The translations under genes were made by a program, and so were the position numbers. From contig CBDBIU010000003.1 in NCBI GenBank assembly GCA_965206025.1, forward strand, positions 558,001-622,000: 64,000 nucleotides of DNA, written 5' to 3'. Origin of the DNA: G963668345 sp965206025. Lineage in GTDB: Bacteria; Acidobacteriota; Terriglobia; Bryobacterales; UBA6623. Position 1 is the first letter of the stretch. Every line of letters begins with the position of its first letter. Under the pieces are notes generated by a model. The model saw only the letters and a program-made list of their open reading frames with translations. It searched no databases and was not told the DNA's origin. Shown piece by piece: positions 25,107 to 33,481 of this stretch.

Positions 25107-26835
25107 CGACGTTTCTCGCGGGGCCGTGAACCGAGGGGGAAGCATTTTCAGCATTCGTGTGTCTCCGCGCGCGTTCTGATTTCGCGGTGATGACCGCGGT
25201 CGGACCCACCACGCCATCCGCGGGTTGCCTTGGGGTGCTCACCCCCACGGTCTCGACCTCGATACCGACTTCACGGGCCGCTTCCACTAGCTTATCTTTG
25301 AAGAAAACGGAGTTGACTTCCGCTGGAGCGAACAGAGTGCCCACGCGGCGGGCGTTGGGCAGACACTCGCGCACAGCCCGCATCATACGAGCGAAGGGGC
25401 TTATGACGAAGTTCCCGGCGACGTTCGGCAAGTGGTCAGTGTTGGATTTGCCGGCTCCGGCCAGCACAGGATTCGCCACCAGAGTGAACACCACGGGTAT
25501 TCCGCGCGACCGGCTGAGACAAGCCTGCAGCATCGGAGTGGTCAGCGAAACGATGAGCTCCGTCCCGTCCGACACCGCGGCGTCCACCATGCTGCTTGCG
25601 GTTGCGATGTCGCCTTGCGCGGAGACGAACTTAGCTTCGTAATCACGCCCCTCCACAAGCGCCGCCTCCTCGAATCCGCGGAAGACACCTTCCACGGTTT
25701 CCTCTACAGCGGGTACTTCCACGTAGCTGAAGACCTTCACCTTCCACTTCTTGGCAAGCGGTGCGGGGCTGGTTGAGGAGTCCGATCGAGCGGCCTTGCG
25801 TTCATGAACGCCCTTTTCGTCAATGACTACGTCTGCCCGGTCGACCACCTCTTGGGGGATTCTCCAGGGATCCCTGAGACCAGCCAGCGCGGTCAGGTTG
25901 AAAGACAGCATCTGGGGAACGATGTTGGCCACCGGGATAGCAGCCGGATCGGCCCCCTGCAGAATTCGTGCAGCCAGCGCACCGGTTAGTCGACCCACCT
26001 CCAGATAGTTCGCACCGAGTTCGAAGAGCGCTCCCAGCTTGACGTTCCCCGCGAGAATCGAAAACACTGGGATGCGGGTGGCTTTCGCAGCCGACAGAAT
26101 CGAATTCGGCGCGGACGCGACAGTGTTGTCGCCGCTGATCAGGAGTGCATCCGCTCCGCGGGCCGCCAGCGAGCTTGCCGCCTCAAACACGCCCGCCGAA
26201 TTGTCGACGGTTGCCTCAAGAAGTTCGATCCCTGTTTCCGAGCATAGTTTGCGAGCTTCGAGAGTGAGAATCTCCGAGTTCGATTCCGCCGGATTCCAGA
26301 CCAGACCGATTGCCTTGAGATCCGGGTATAGCTCCCTGGCCAATTCGATGCCCGGCACGATCGGAAGTAGCGACCCGATCCCGACGAAGTGCGCCGGGTG
26401 ATCGAGCGGATCGTCCCGCTTGAGGCCCACCCCTGAACGGAAGGGGTCAGCCACCAGACCGAACACGTGGATCGTCTTGCCGTCTCGATTGGCATTGGCC
26501 ACTGCTTGCATCGCCGGAGTCCCGGAAGTGAGCACGAGGTCAAACTGCCCGCTTACGAGCTGAGCGGCAATGGTGTTCGCAGTGGGAATATCGCCTTCCG
26601 AGTTGTAGATCTGGATCTCGACGTCGCGGCCTTCCAATAAACCGCTTTCGGTCAGACCGCTGCGCATCCCGGAAACACCGTCCTCCATCACCGGACTTGA
26701 TGCAAACTGGAGCACCGCCACGCGAAAAATATCGTTCGGTTTGGCAGAGCGCCGGTTCGCGTCGGAAAGCAACAGCACGGCCGAAGTCGCTCCTATGAGC
26801 GCCAGCCCCAGCAATAATTTCTTTGCCGAACGCAT
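25087..26835 (-). CDS. tandem ABC_sub_bind (TrpX-type) binding protein, second domain incomplete
   Basis: A 582-residue exported protein with an N-terminal membrane segment (KLLLGLALIGATSAVLLL). Two domains of the ABC transporter substrate-binding family PF04392 lie in tandem: ~38-330 (FRVAVLQFASSPVMEDGVSGM ... NIVPQMLSFNLTAL) and ~370-550 (VFSYVEVPAVEETVEGVFRGFEEAAL...). The second domain breaks off after VETVGVSTPRQPADG and the last ~45 residues (ITAKSERARRHTNAENASPS) are unlike the family, so about 100 residues of its C-terminal lobe are missing. The gene end overlaps the convergent kinase gene by 20 bp, which suggests a deletion at this junction. No permease or ATPase is nearby. Confidence 0.75.
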   Translation of the reverse strand: MRSAKKLLLGLALIGATSAVLLLSDANRRSAKPNDIFRVAVLQFASSPVMEDGVSGMRSGLTESGLLEGRDVEIQIYNSEGDIPTANTIAAQLVSGQFDLVLTSGTPAMQAVANANRDGKTIHVFGLVADPFRSGVGLKRDDPLDHPAHFVGIGSLLPIVPGIELARELYPDLKAIGLVWNPAESNSEILTLEARKLCSETGIELLEATVDNSAGVFEAASSLAARGADALLISGDNTVASAPNSILSAAKATRIPVFSILAGNVKLGALFELGANYLEVGRLTGALAARILQGADPAAIPVANIVPQMLSFNLTALAGLRDPWRIPQEVVDRADVVIDEKGVHERKAARSDSSTSPAPLAKKWKVKVFSYVEVPAVEETVEGVFRGFEEAALVEGRDYEAKFVSAQGDIATASSMVDAAVSDGTELIVSLTTPMLQACLSRSRGIPVVFTLVANPVLAGAGKSNTDHLPNVAGNFVISPFARMMRAVRECLPNARRVGTLFAPAEVNSVFFKDKLVEAAREVGIEVETVGVSTPRQPADGVVGPTAVITAKSERARRHTNAENASPSVHGPARNVVTPWGW

Positions 26836-27113
26836 GGGTTATTTGCGCGACTCTCGACCCAGCAAAACCTTTATTTGCGCGACTCTCGACCCAGCAAAAC
26901 CTTTGAGTTTCTCATGAGCAGGTGCGCTTGTCCTTCCCGACCCGCCGGCCGAGCCTCACGTACCCTAGCACGACCGGCGTCGTCACTGCTTCACGAGCTT
27001 GGCCCGGAGCCGATGAGGAATCGCCGGGAAACAACACGGAGAGTCGGTCGAGTTTCGGGTGTACGACCGTTAACTCGACAACGCCCTCGGGTGAGTCATT
27101 CACTCAACACGGT
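26836..27113. repeat. 32-bp tandem duplication and unassigned remnant
   Basis: Positions 26841-26872 and 26873-26904 are an exact head-to-tail duplication of 32 bp beginning ATTTGCGCGACTCTCGACCC, placed directly before the ATG of the binding-protein gene, where it would fall in the promoter or leader. Nearby sequence 26912-27103 on the minus strand has codon structure (VVELTVVHPKLDRLSVLFPG) but no start, domain or partner I recognise; it may be a gene remnant. Confidence 0.7.
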
Positions 27114-27370
27114 TAGCCCGCATTTCTCGCCACCTGACGGTCGAAGCACGCCATAGGCCCGCCATTACTGTGTTGCGCTTGCTCACCGTGCTCAACGTAC
27201 TTTCCCGGTCGGGCGCCGAACGCGGGTCGCTACTTCTTTCGCTAGAGCCAAAATACGAATGGCTAGGCTGCACCCGCAAAAGTACGCCTCCGCGCGCTGA
27301 GCGGCGCGCGCCTTGTACTGACGGGCCTCTCGCGCACTTCGCCTCGCCACGTGGTGAGAAAAGCGGGTTA
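27114..27370. repeat. palindromic repeat (TAGCCCGC family), 257-bp variant
   Basis: Left end TAGCCCGCATTTCTCGCCAC, right end GTGGTGAGAAAAGCGGGTTA. It shares the extra central block with the copy at 16173-16431. On the minus strand the right end reads TAACCCGC, and the TAA (27368-27370) is the stop codon of the permease gene. Confidence 0.88.
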
Positions 27371-29087
27371 GTGATCGAAGGTTAGACGCAGACGGATCTC
27401 GTCATCTTGCCTCCTGAGGCGAACGTTACTGGCGTAGTGGCGAAGGAGCAGTCCGGGAAGGCCCAGTTTCGCGGGGTCGGACTCCAGCAGCTCGGCTTCG
27501 GAAGGAGGCCTGGTCGGAAGTGCTAGCGGCTCGCCTCGATAGCGGATGTCCGCCGCGATTTCCATCTCGTCGAAGCTCAAGCTGATTTTCACGTCGTCCT
27601 GAACCAACTCGAGGTCCGAAGCGGCTTCCATGAACTCAGTGAGGGCTGCGGTGACCCGGTAGACAACATCGCTCCGCGCACCCCATTTACCGCCTTCATC
27701 TTCGGTAAAGCGCCGTACTTTGTCTGTAGCGTCGGGGCCGGTGCGCAGTACCAGCAAAGCGCGCTTGGAAATTCCAATTCGAAACAGCAGGTTCAGGGTG
27801 AGGGCCACGGTTGTACATAGGGCCAAAGCTGATCCCACCAGCGGCTCCAGTAGGTTCGGTACTTGTCCATAAGCTTCCGGAGTAGTGTAGACGCTCAAGC
27901 CGGCAATCAAAGAAATACCGACAATGAAGATCTTTCTTGAATCCAACATCCGCGAGGCAATAATCTGCAATCCGGCGACGATCATGAAGCAAGCCACGTA
28001 GAGCAGAATCGCACCGCGAATCGGGATCGGCATGATCACAAAGAAGATCGCCAACTTGGGAATGAAAGCCAAGGCGATGAAGATAGCCCCGGCACTGAAA
28101 GCTATCCGACGGCTGGTAGCTCCGGTAGCTATGGAGACGCCCACGTTGCTCGACGAAGTGGACGGTCCCATGCCGCCCAACAAGCCTGTGAACACCACCC
28201 CCAGTGAATCGGCCAGAACTCCCCTCGATAGGGAACCCATGTCGGGCCGCACCCACTCCGCGTCGTTGATCCTTTGACAGATTGTTAAGTCCCCAATACC
28301 CTTAAGGCTGGACGCCAGCCCGGCAGCCAGGAAAGGGATCAGCAACTCAATGTCGAATGACAGCCCGTCGAATGTCACAGGGCGGGGCAGCGCGAACAGG
28401 GGCGCGGAGGCGAAATCCGCCATCCGCCAAATCTTGGTCCGACAGCAAATTCAAGCCATAAGCAGTCGCGAATCCGACCCCCACGCCAATGAGAAGGCTA
28501 AATAGGCGTAGCGTCCCTCGGCCCCAGACCGCGAGACCGACCATAAGACAAAAAGTGACCGCGGCGGTAACCACCACGTCCTCGGAAATAGCAGAGACGC
28601 CCGCGGTGTCACCGAAAAAAGCGGACACGCCAAGCGGGATCAATATGATGCCCACCATGGCGACGACCACGCCGACAACTTCGGTGGGGAACAGGGCTCG
28701 CATGCGCTGCAGGAATCGCGAGAATACTGCCTGGAACAACCCGGCAACAATGATCATCCCGGAAAGAAGCGCTGGGCCTCCTGTTTTTACCGCCAACAAC
28801 AACGCCGGCAGAAAGGCTGGGCCCAACAACTGGGGACACAGATAGCCGGATCCAACTCCGAACCGATTTGATGCTTGCAGGATGGTGCCCACGCCAACCC
28901 CGATCATCGACAATCGGACGACGTCTTGCGCCAGGGATGTTGGCCAAGCGTCTGACGGCAAGACCACGGCCACAAATACCAGGCCGCTGGACATGGCCAA
29001 GGTATGCTGCAACCCCAGTAGTAGAGTGAGGTGTAATGGGGGCCGGTCCTCAAGCCCATAGGTCAGATTTGCCGGTCTTTTCATCAC
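27368..29087 (-). pseudogene. NCS2 nucleobase permease, frameshifted by a 7-bp duplication
   Basis: A xanthine/uracil-type permease of the nucleobase:cation symporter-2 family, split into two frames. The first (29087 to ~28425) begins MMKRPANLTYGLEDRPPLHL and carries the usual LLLGLQHTLAM opening and membrane helices 1-7. The second (~28423 to 27368) continues LADFASAPLFALPRPVTFDG, then CQRINDAEWVRPDMGSLSRG and GGMGPSTSSSNVGV, the family motif, with a ~120-residue cytoplasmic tail. The break is at 28415-28428, where ATCCGCC is present twice; deleting one copy joins LLSDQDLADFASAPLF in frame. The mutation is a real tandem duplication, not a homopolymer error. If no other copy exists, uptake by this protein is lost. 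The stop codon comes from a palindromic repeat. Confidence 0.88.
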
Positions 29088-29157
29088 AGTGCCAGCAGAA
29101 CCGTCTCGTCAGTACTCCGGGGCCGTGCTCACGACGGGCTTCACTCTCCGCGCGCCT

Positions 29158-29212
29158 CACTGACGGGCCTCTCACGCACTTCGCCTCGCCACGGGGCGAG
29201 AAAAGCGGGCTA
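29158..29212. repeat. right-end fragment of the TAGCCCGC repeat
   Basis: TGACGGGCCTCTCACGCACT onward to AAAAGCGGGCTA matches the right ~55 bp of the family; the left half is missing. A reverse-complement piece of the same end lies at about 30007-30040 (GGCGAAGCGAAGTGCGTGAG). The two pieces bracket the STAS gene and the glycosyltransferase remnant, hinting at a rearrangement. Confidence 0.75.
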
Positions 29213-29232
29213 GAAATGCACGACGGCTTTCA

Positions 29233-29574
29233 TCAACCCTTGATCGCCTCTTCCGGCCCGCTGTGTATGGGAATAATCTTAGCGAACCCGCTGATTTCGA
29301 AGACTTTGAGAACGTTCCCCGCGAGCCCGCACAGCGAGAAGAGGCAATGCACCGCCTTTGCGCGCTTCGCCGCGACCAGCACGCTGCTGAGGCCGGCGCT
29401 ACTCACGTAATCGACCGCGGAAAGATCCACCACGACAATCGGCGCCCCACTGTCGACGTGAACAAGTACTTTCTGTTCGAAGGATCCGGCAGTGCTGATG
29501 TCCAGGCGCCCACGGATCTTCAGGACCACCGCCGATCCGGTCGCTTCCTCGGAGATTTCCATGGTACGTACCAT
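29233..29574 (-). CDS. STAS-domain anti-sigma-factor antagonist
   Basis: A 113-residue single-domain protein of the SpoIIAA/RsbV family, which is phosphorylated on a Ser by an anti-sigma kinase and binds it when unphosphorylated. I start at 29574 (MVRTMEISEE), as usual for the family; the frame is open further upstream. LKIRGRLDISTAGSFEQKV is the first strand-helix block and VVVDLSAVDYVSSAGLSSVL carries the conserved Ser site (D-x-V-S-S-A-G). It lies just after the glycosyltransferase remnant and before the permease pseudogene; no kinase or phosphatase partner is nearby, so its partner switch must be encoded elsewhere. Confidence 0.9.
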   Translation of the reverse strand: MVRTMEISEEATGSAVVLKIRGRLDISTAGSFEQKVLVHVDSGAPIVVVDLSAVDYVSSAGLSSVLVAAKRAKAVHCLFSLCGLAGNVLKVFEISGFAKIIPIHSGPEEAIKG

Positions 29575-29576
29575 AC

Positions 29577-30008
29577 CTAATTTTTCAGCCCCAGTGCCAT
29601 GGGCCGGGGCGTTGTTTCCCAACCAAACAGTATGGTTGATGACCTCAGTTGGAAAGCGGTGGCTCGATACAGGGATTCCATCGGCCAACTGTCGCGGACC
29701 GCCGTTAACTTGACAATGCCACTGCGACGATTCTGCGAGCGTACCCGTCTAGCCCGTGTCAGGTAAATATCGCCGTCGTCCAACGTACCTGGAAATATCT
29801 CGACGGTTGAAAAATCTCTTCGCACGTAGTCGAACAGCTCCGGATAGCGGAGCCTCATATCCCGAGTGAAGGAATACAGAAGCCATACGGTCCCATGCCT
29901 TTGCCGCAAGGCTTCGAGTTCGGCCGCGGAGTTGGGAACCACCAGCTCGGGACCGTAGTATTCTTGATAGGCAACCCCCGCCAGCCCCACCGCACAAACT
30001 ACGTCCAC
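29577..30008 (-). pseudogene. C-terminal remnant of a membrane glycosyltransferase (PMT/ArnT type)
   Basis: About 143 codons with no proper start. VWLLYSFTRDMRLRYPELFD and VEIFPGTLDDGDIYLTRARR resemble the soluble C-terminal end of family 39-like glycosyltransferases, where FPGTLGGGDIYV-like endings are common (recalled pattern, not searched). The first residues (VVCAVGLAGVAYQEYYGPEL) would be the last membrane helix. The body of the gene is absent; upstream sequence is a fragment of the palindromic repeat. The last ~45 codons do not fit the family and may be read-through. Confidence 0.45.
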
Positions 30009-30118
30009 GTGGCGAAGCGAAGTGCGTGAGAGGCCTAGTAGTGAAAAGATTGGACGGAGGCTGTAGATTGAAGCATCGAGGAGTGAACTCGTGCGTTTGA
30101 GCTGCCCAGGAGAAGGAA

Positions 30119-30952
30119 ATGGATCTTGAAAGTCGCAAGCGAGACAAAGTTCACGTCACCAAAGATAACATCATTAAAGGCCTAACCAGCGTTGGTCTCA
30201 ATCAAGGAAACGTGGTTCTGGTTCATTCATCTTTGAGCTCTTTTGGCTATGTCGAGGGCGGAGCTGATGCTGTGATTGACGCCTTGCTCGAAACTGTCGG
30301 TCCGGCGGGAACGGTGGTTGTGCCCACTTTCAGCGGAAATCCGACTGACATGGAGATCGGTGCAAAGGCCGTGTTCGATGTGGCCAACACGACGGTGGAG
30401 CAGGCGATCGGGATCATCCCGGAGTTCTTTCGACAGAGAAGGGAAGCCATGAGGAGCCTCCACATCTGCCATTCGGTGGCCGCTATTGGGCCTCAAGCCG
30501 CGTATCTAATGGGTGAGGGGATTTCGGCCTACGGAGTCGGCAGCTCGTTTGCGCGTCTGCATGAACTAGACAGTTGGAATCTGTTCCTCGGATGCAGCTT
30601 CAATTCGTGTACTGCCTTGCACATGCCGGAGGAGCATCTGGAGGTCCCCTTCAGAGAGTACCGTGACTTCAAGAACTGCAAGGTGATTCTGCCCGACGGA
30701 ACCGAAGTTCTCTGTCGATCCGTGGAATTTCAGAGAGGGCGGATCGTGCGGGACGGCTACGATCTGGGCAAAATGGATGAGGTGCTGGCTCAAGACGGTA
30801 TCCTCAGGACCAGCAATGTCGGAGAGGCAACCATCATCAACGCTAAACTCCGGGATATCTACGACAGGACGCTGAAACACCTCCAGCGGGACGTGGGATT
30901 CCTGCTCACCGCCGAGGCCAGACGTCAGGTACGGGAGGAACTGGGTGTCTGA
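30119..30952 (+). CDS. AAC(3)-family N-acetyltransferase (YokD-like)
   Basis: A 277-residue member of the aminoglycoside 3-N-acetyltransferase family, acetyl-CoA-dependent enzymes many of which do not act on antibiotics. VVLVHSSLSSFGYVEGGADAVIDAL is the typical N-terminal block, GTVVVPTFSGNP follows, and RSLHICHSVAAIGPQAAYLM and SCTALHMPEEHLEVPF carry the conserved His residues. The usual RSxHPxxSVAAxG reads RSLHICHSVAAIG, so the proline after His is changed. Start ATG 30119 has AGGAG 7 bases upstream. It stands alone. Calling it a resistance gene would go beyond the sequence. Confidence 0.88.
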   Translation: MDLESRKRDKVHVTKDNIIKGLTSVGLNQGNVVLVHSSLSSFGYVEGGADAVIDALLETVGPAGTVVVPTFSGNPTDMEIGAKAVFDVANTTVEQAIGIIPEFFRQRREAMRSLHICHSVAAIGPQAAYLMGEGISAYGVGSSFARLHELDSWNLFLGCSFNSCTALHMPEEHLEVPFREYRDFKNCKVILPDGTEVLCRSVEFQRGRIVRDGYDLGKMDEVLAQDGILRTSNVGEATIINAKLRDIYDRTLKHLQRDVGFLLTAEARRQVREELGV

Positions 30953-31058
30953 CGGCCCCTGGCCTTTTCCGTGTCCCTGTTGCTGTCAACCCTGCCACCA
31001 CAAGGGTCAAGGGCCGCTACCGCCGCCCTAGCTAGCTATAGCTAAATTAGCTAGTCCG

Positions 31059-31190
31059 TGGCGAAAGTCGCACGGGAGAGAAAAATGGGGACTGCCACCA
31101 ATTCGCCCCCCATCATGGCCCTAAAAGAAAGAACTTCACCTGAAGCGAATTGGCTGGCTGTACCCGATTTTTCGCGACGTTCACTTCTAC
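31059..31190 (+). repeat. dispersed ~130-bp repeat, copy near feoB
   Basis: Sequence from GTGGCGAAAGTCGCACGGGA to TACCCGATTTTTC matches, with substitutions, the reverse complement of 36702-36820 (shared landmarks: ACTGCCACCAATTCG versus GCTGCCGCCAATTCG; ACCTGAAGCGAATTG versus ACCTGAAGCAAATTG). It fills most of the 307-bp gap 30953-31259, which holds no gene. Confidence 0.65.
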
Positions 31191-31259
31191 TACGGGCTGC
31201 TAGGTGCCACGGCCGAAAAAGGTCTCGGCCTTGCGGGGAACTCGGCCGCACCGGCCGGC

Positions 31260-32654
31260 TCAGCCGAAAGTACGCACGAGAGTCGCCACCACGAAGGTTA
31301 CCAGGAACGCAAAGACGAGGGGCATGAGAGCGCCAATGGTCGTCCATTTGCCGCTACGCGTTTCTCTCCAGATGGTCAGAATGGTCGTAGCACATGGATT
31401 GTGAAGGACCGAGAAAAGCATCAGATTTACGGCGGTAAGCATTGTCCAGCCATGTTGATCTACAAGCAGCGAGCGAATTTGGTCGTAGGAGGTCAAGTCG
31501 CTCATCATGCTGACTCCCATATAAACCATGAGCATGGTGGGCACGACAATCTCGTTGGCGGGAATAGCAATCACATAGGCAAGTAGGATGACCCCGTCGA
31601 GGCCGATCGCTTCGCCCAGGGGATGTAAGAAATTCGCGGAATGCTGAGCCAGGTTTATTCCCCTCCATTCGATGTTGCCGAGTATCCAAATGACCGCTCC
31701 AGCGGGCGCTGCGGTCAGGATGGCGCGCCATAGAACGAAGATCGTTCGGTCAATAAGCGAGGTGTAAAGGATACGCAGGATGCTGGGCCTTCGGTACGGG
31801 GGCAGCTCGAGCGTGAAGGCCGACGCCTCACCTTGCAAAACCGTCCGCGTCAACAACCACGAGGCCACAAGAGTGAAGAGGATGCCGACCAGCACGACGC
31901 CCACTACGGCTCCCGCCGCGGCAACCGAGGCAAGAGCAGGAGGAAACGCAGCGGCGACGAATATTACAGCGAGCATGATCAAGGTCGGGAAACGCCCGTT
32001 GCAGGGTACGAAGTTGTTCGTCAGGATGGCGATCAGACGCTCGCGCGGGGAGTCAATGACACGGGTGGCGATCACACCGGCAGCGTTACAGCCAAATCCC
32101 ATGGCCATCGACAAGGCCTGCTTGCCGTGGGCGCCCGCCTTGCGGAACAGCCAGTCCATATTAAAAGCCACCCGAGGCAAATAGCCCAGGTCTTCGAGAA
32201 TCGTAAAAAGCGGGAAAAAGATAGCCATCGGGGGCAGCATCACACTCACGACCCAGGCCAACCCTCGAAACACCCCGTGCCAAATAAAGCCGGTCAGCCA
32301 CCACGGCGCGCCCAGCGAGCTAAACCACGCGGCGGCTTTACCCTCAAACCAAAAGAATCCCGTAGCCAGCATTTCGGAGGGAACATTCGCTCCGAGGATC
32401 GTCACCCAGAAGACCGCGGCCAACAGAAACAACATCAACGGCAAGCCTAGAATCCTCGACGTTACAACGCGGTCGATTTTCTGGTCGAGGTCCCACTTGC
32501 GCCCGCCTCCGACCTGAACGGTCCGATCAGCGATCCGCTGGGCGTCGGAGTAAAGCGAAGTAACCACGCGATCCCGGAAATCCTCCCCGAGCTCGCGACG
32601 AAGCTCGTCGCTGCGGTCCAAGACCGCTTTCGCATCCAGAACCGGGGTGCTCAT
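31260..32654 (-). CDS. feoB: FeoB membrane permease domain as a separate protein
   Basis: A 464-residue membrane protein corresponding to the transport half of ferrous-iron transporter FeoB. It starts at 32654 (MSTPVLDAKAVLDRSDELRR), not at the far upstream start of the open frame. Two Gate domains are visible: ILEDLGYLPRVAFNMDWLFRK with GFGCNAAGVIATRVIDSPRE and NNFVPCNGRFPTL, and later ILAYVIAIPANEIV-like LLAYVIAIPANEIVVPTMLM and LHNPCATTILTIWRET. The cysteine in VPCNGR is in the place proposed for metal passage. There is no G-domain; that is the upstream gene, whose TGA overlaps this ATG (ATGA), so the two halves are made together. Together they equal one conventional FeoB. Confidence 0.92.
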   Translation of the reverse strand: MSTPVLDAKAVLDRSDELRRELGEDFRDRVVTSLYSDAQRIADRTVQVGGGRKWDLDQKIDRVVTSRILGLPLMLFLLAAVFWVTILGANVPSEMLATGFFWFEGKAAAWFSSLGAPWWLTGFIWHGVFRGLAWVVSVMLPPMAIFFPLFTILEDLGYLPRVAFNMDWLFRKAGAHGKQALSMAMGFGCNAAGVIATRVIDSPRERLIAILTNNFVPCNGRFPTLIMLAVIFVAAAFPPALASVAAAGAVVGVVLVGILFTLVASWLLTRTVLQGEASAFTLELPPYRRPSILRILYTSLIDRTIFVLWRAILTAAPAGAVIWILGNIEWRGINLAQHSANFLHPLGEAIGLDGVILLAYVIAIPANEIVVPTMLMVYMGVSMMSDLTSYDQIRSLLVDQHGWTMLTAVNLMLFSVLHNPCATTILTIWRETRSGKWTTIGALMPLVFAFLVTFVVATLVRTFG

Positions 32655-33481
32655 TGCGAACCTTCTATCGAGATGACGTGGCTGAACTGTTCGACGGGAG
32701 CTCTTTGCTCTTGTTCGAGATCCCGCAGTTCGCCGCTCAACAGCGCCTGGCGGACGCGATGGTCGCCATCGAGCAATCGAAACGCCACCCATCGCGCGTT
32801 GGGCAGGCCCGGCGCCAACTCTTCGAGCATCGGGACCAACTCGTCAACCGCGCTCTGCACTTCCACGGGGGCGGCAGGGCGCAGAGGCTTTGTGGTGACG
32901 TCGCCGGCAATCACCTCGGCGGCAGTCCGAACCAGTTCTTGCAAGCCCTCTTTTGTCCGCGCTACGGTCGGAACGGCTGGTACCCCGAGGTCCCGGGCCA
33001 GGCTGCGCACATCCACCGTCAGCCCCTTACGCTCCGCTTCATCCATCAAGTTGACGCAAACGACGACTTTGTCGGTAATCTCGAGCACTTGCAAGACGAA
33101 ATTCAGATTCCGCTCCAACGCAGTAGCGTCGACGACCACGATAGTGCAGTCGGGACGCCCAAAGAGCAAAAAATTGCGGCTGATCTCTTCATCTTGCGAG
33201 GCCGACAGGAGAGAGTACGTCCCGGGAAGGTCGACCAGTTTGTAGCTCGCGTCCTGAAAACGATAGCCTCCTTCGGCCCGAGTAACCGTCTTGCCCGTCC
33301 AGTTCCCAACGTGCTGACGAAGGCCCGTCAGCGCATTGAACACGGAGGACTTGCCGGTGTTTGGATTGCCGGCTAGCGCAACCAGGTGGTCGTAATTGCC
33401 CAAAGATACTCCCATTTGGGCCAGCTGGGCATGCAGGGAACAACTTCCACAACCCGAAGGCGAAGTGTTGGGATCGCTCAT
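32651..33481 (-). CDS. feoB: FeoB GTPase (NFeoB) domain as a separate protein
   Basis: A 276-residue soluble GTPase, the cytoplasmic half of FeoB. G1 is AGNPNTGKSS, G3 is VDLPGTYSLLS and G4 is VNLMDEAE; the K/NKxD motif thus appears as NLMD, usual for FeoB. The switch I region (GLRQHVGNWTGKTV) is typical. A cysteine-rich start (GCGSCSLH) precedes the G-domain and a helical regulatory (GDI-like) region follows. Start 33481 (MSDPNT) overlaps the stop of the upstream gene as ATGA; the frame could start at 33502. The stop overlaps the permease start in the same way. GTP binding by this protein probably gates the separate permease. Confidence 0.93.
   Translation of the reverse strand: MSDPNTSPSGCGSCSLHAQLAQMGVSLGNYDHLVALAGNPNTGKSSVFNALTGLRQHVGNWTGKTVTRAEGGYRFQDASYKLVDLPGTYSLLSASQDEEISRNFLLFGRPDCTIVVVDATALERNLNFVLQVLEITDKVVVCVNLMDEAERKGLTVDVRSLARDLGVPAVPTVARTKEGLQELVRTAAEVIAGDVTTKPLRPAAPVEVQSAVDELVPMLEELAPGLPNARWVAFRLLDGDHRVRQALLSGELRDLEQEQRAPVEQFSHVISIEGSQ

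Noticed and set aside
30119..30952. Antibiotic resistance gene
   Set aside because: AAC(3)-family fold only; many members act on other amines, and the key His-Pro motif is altered.
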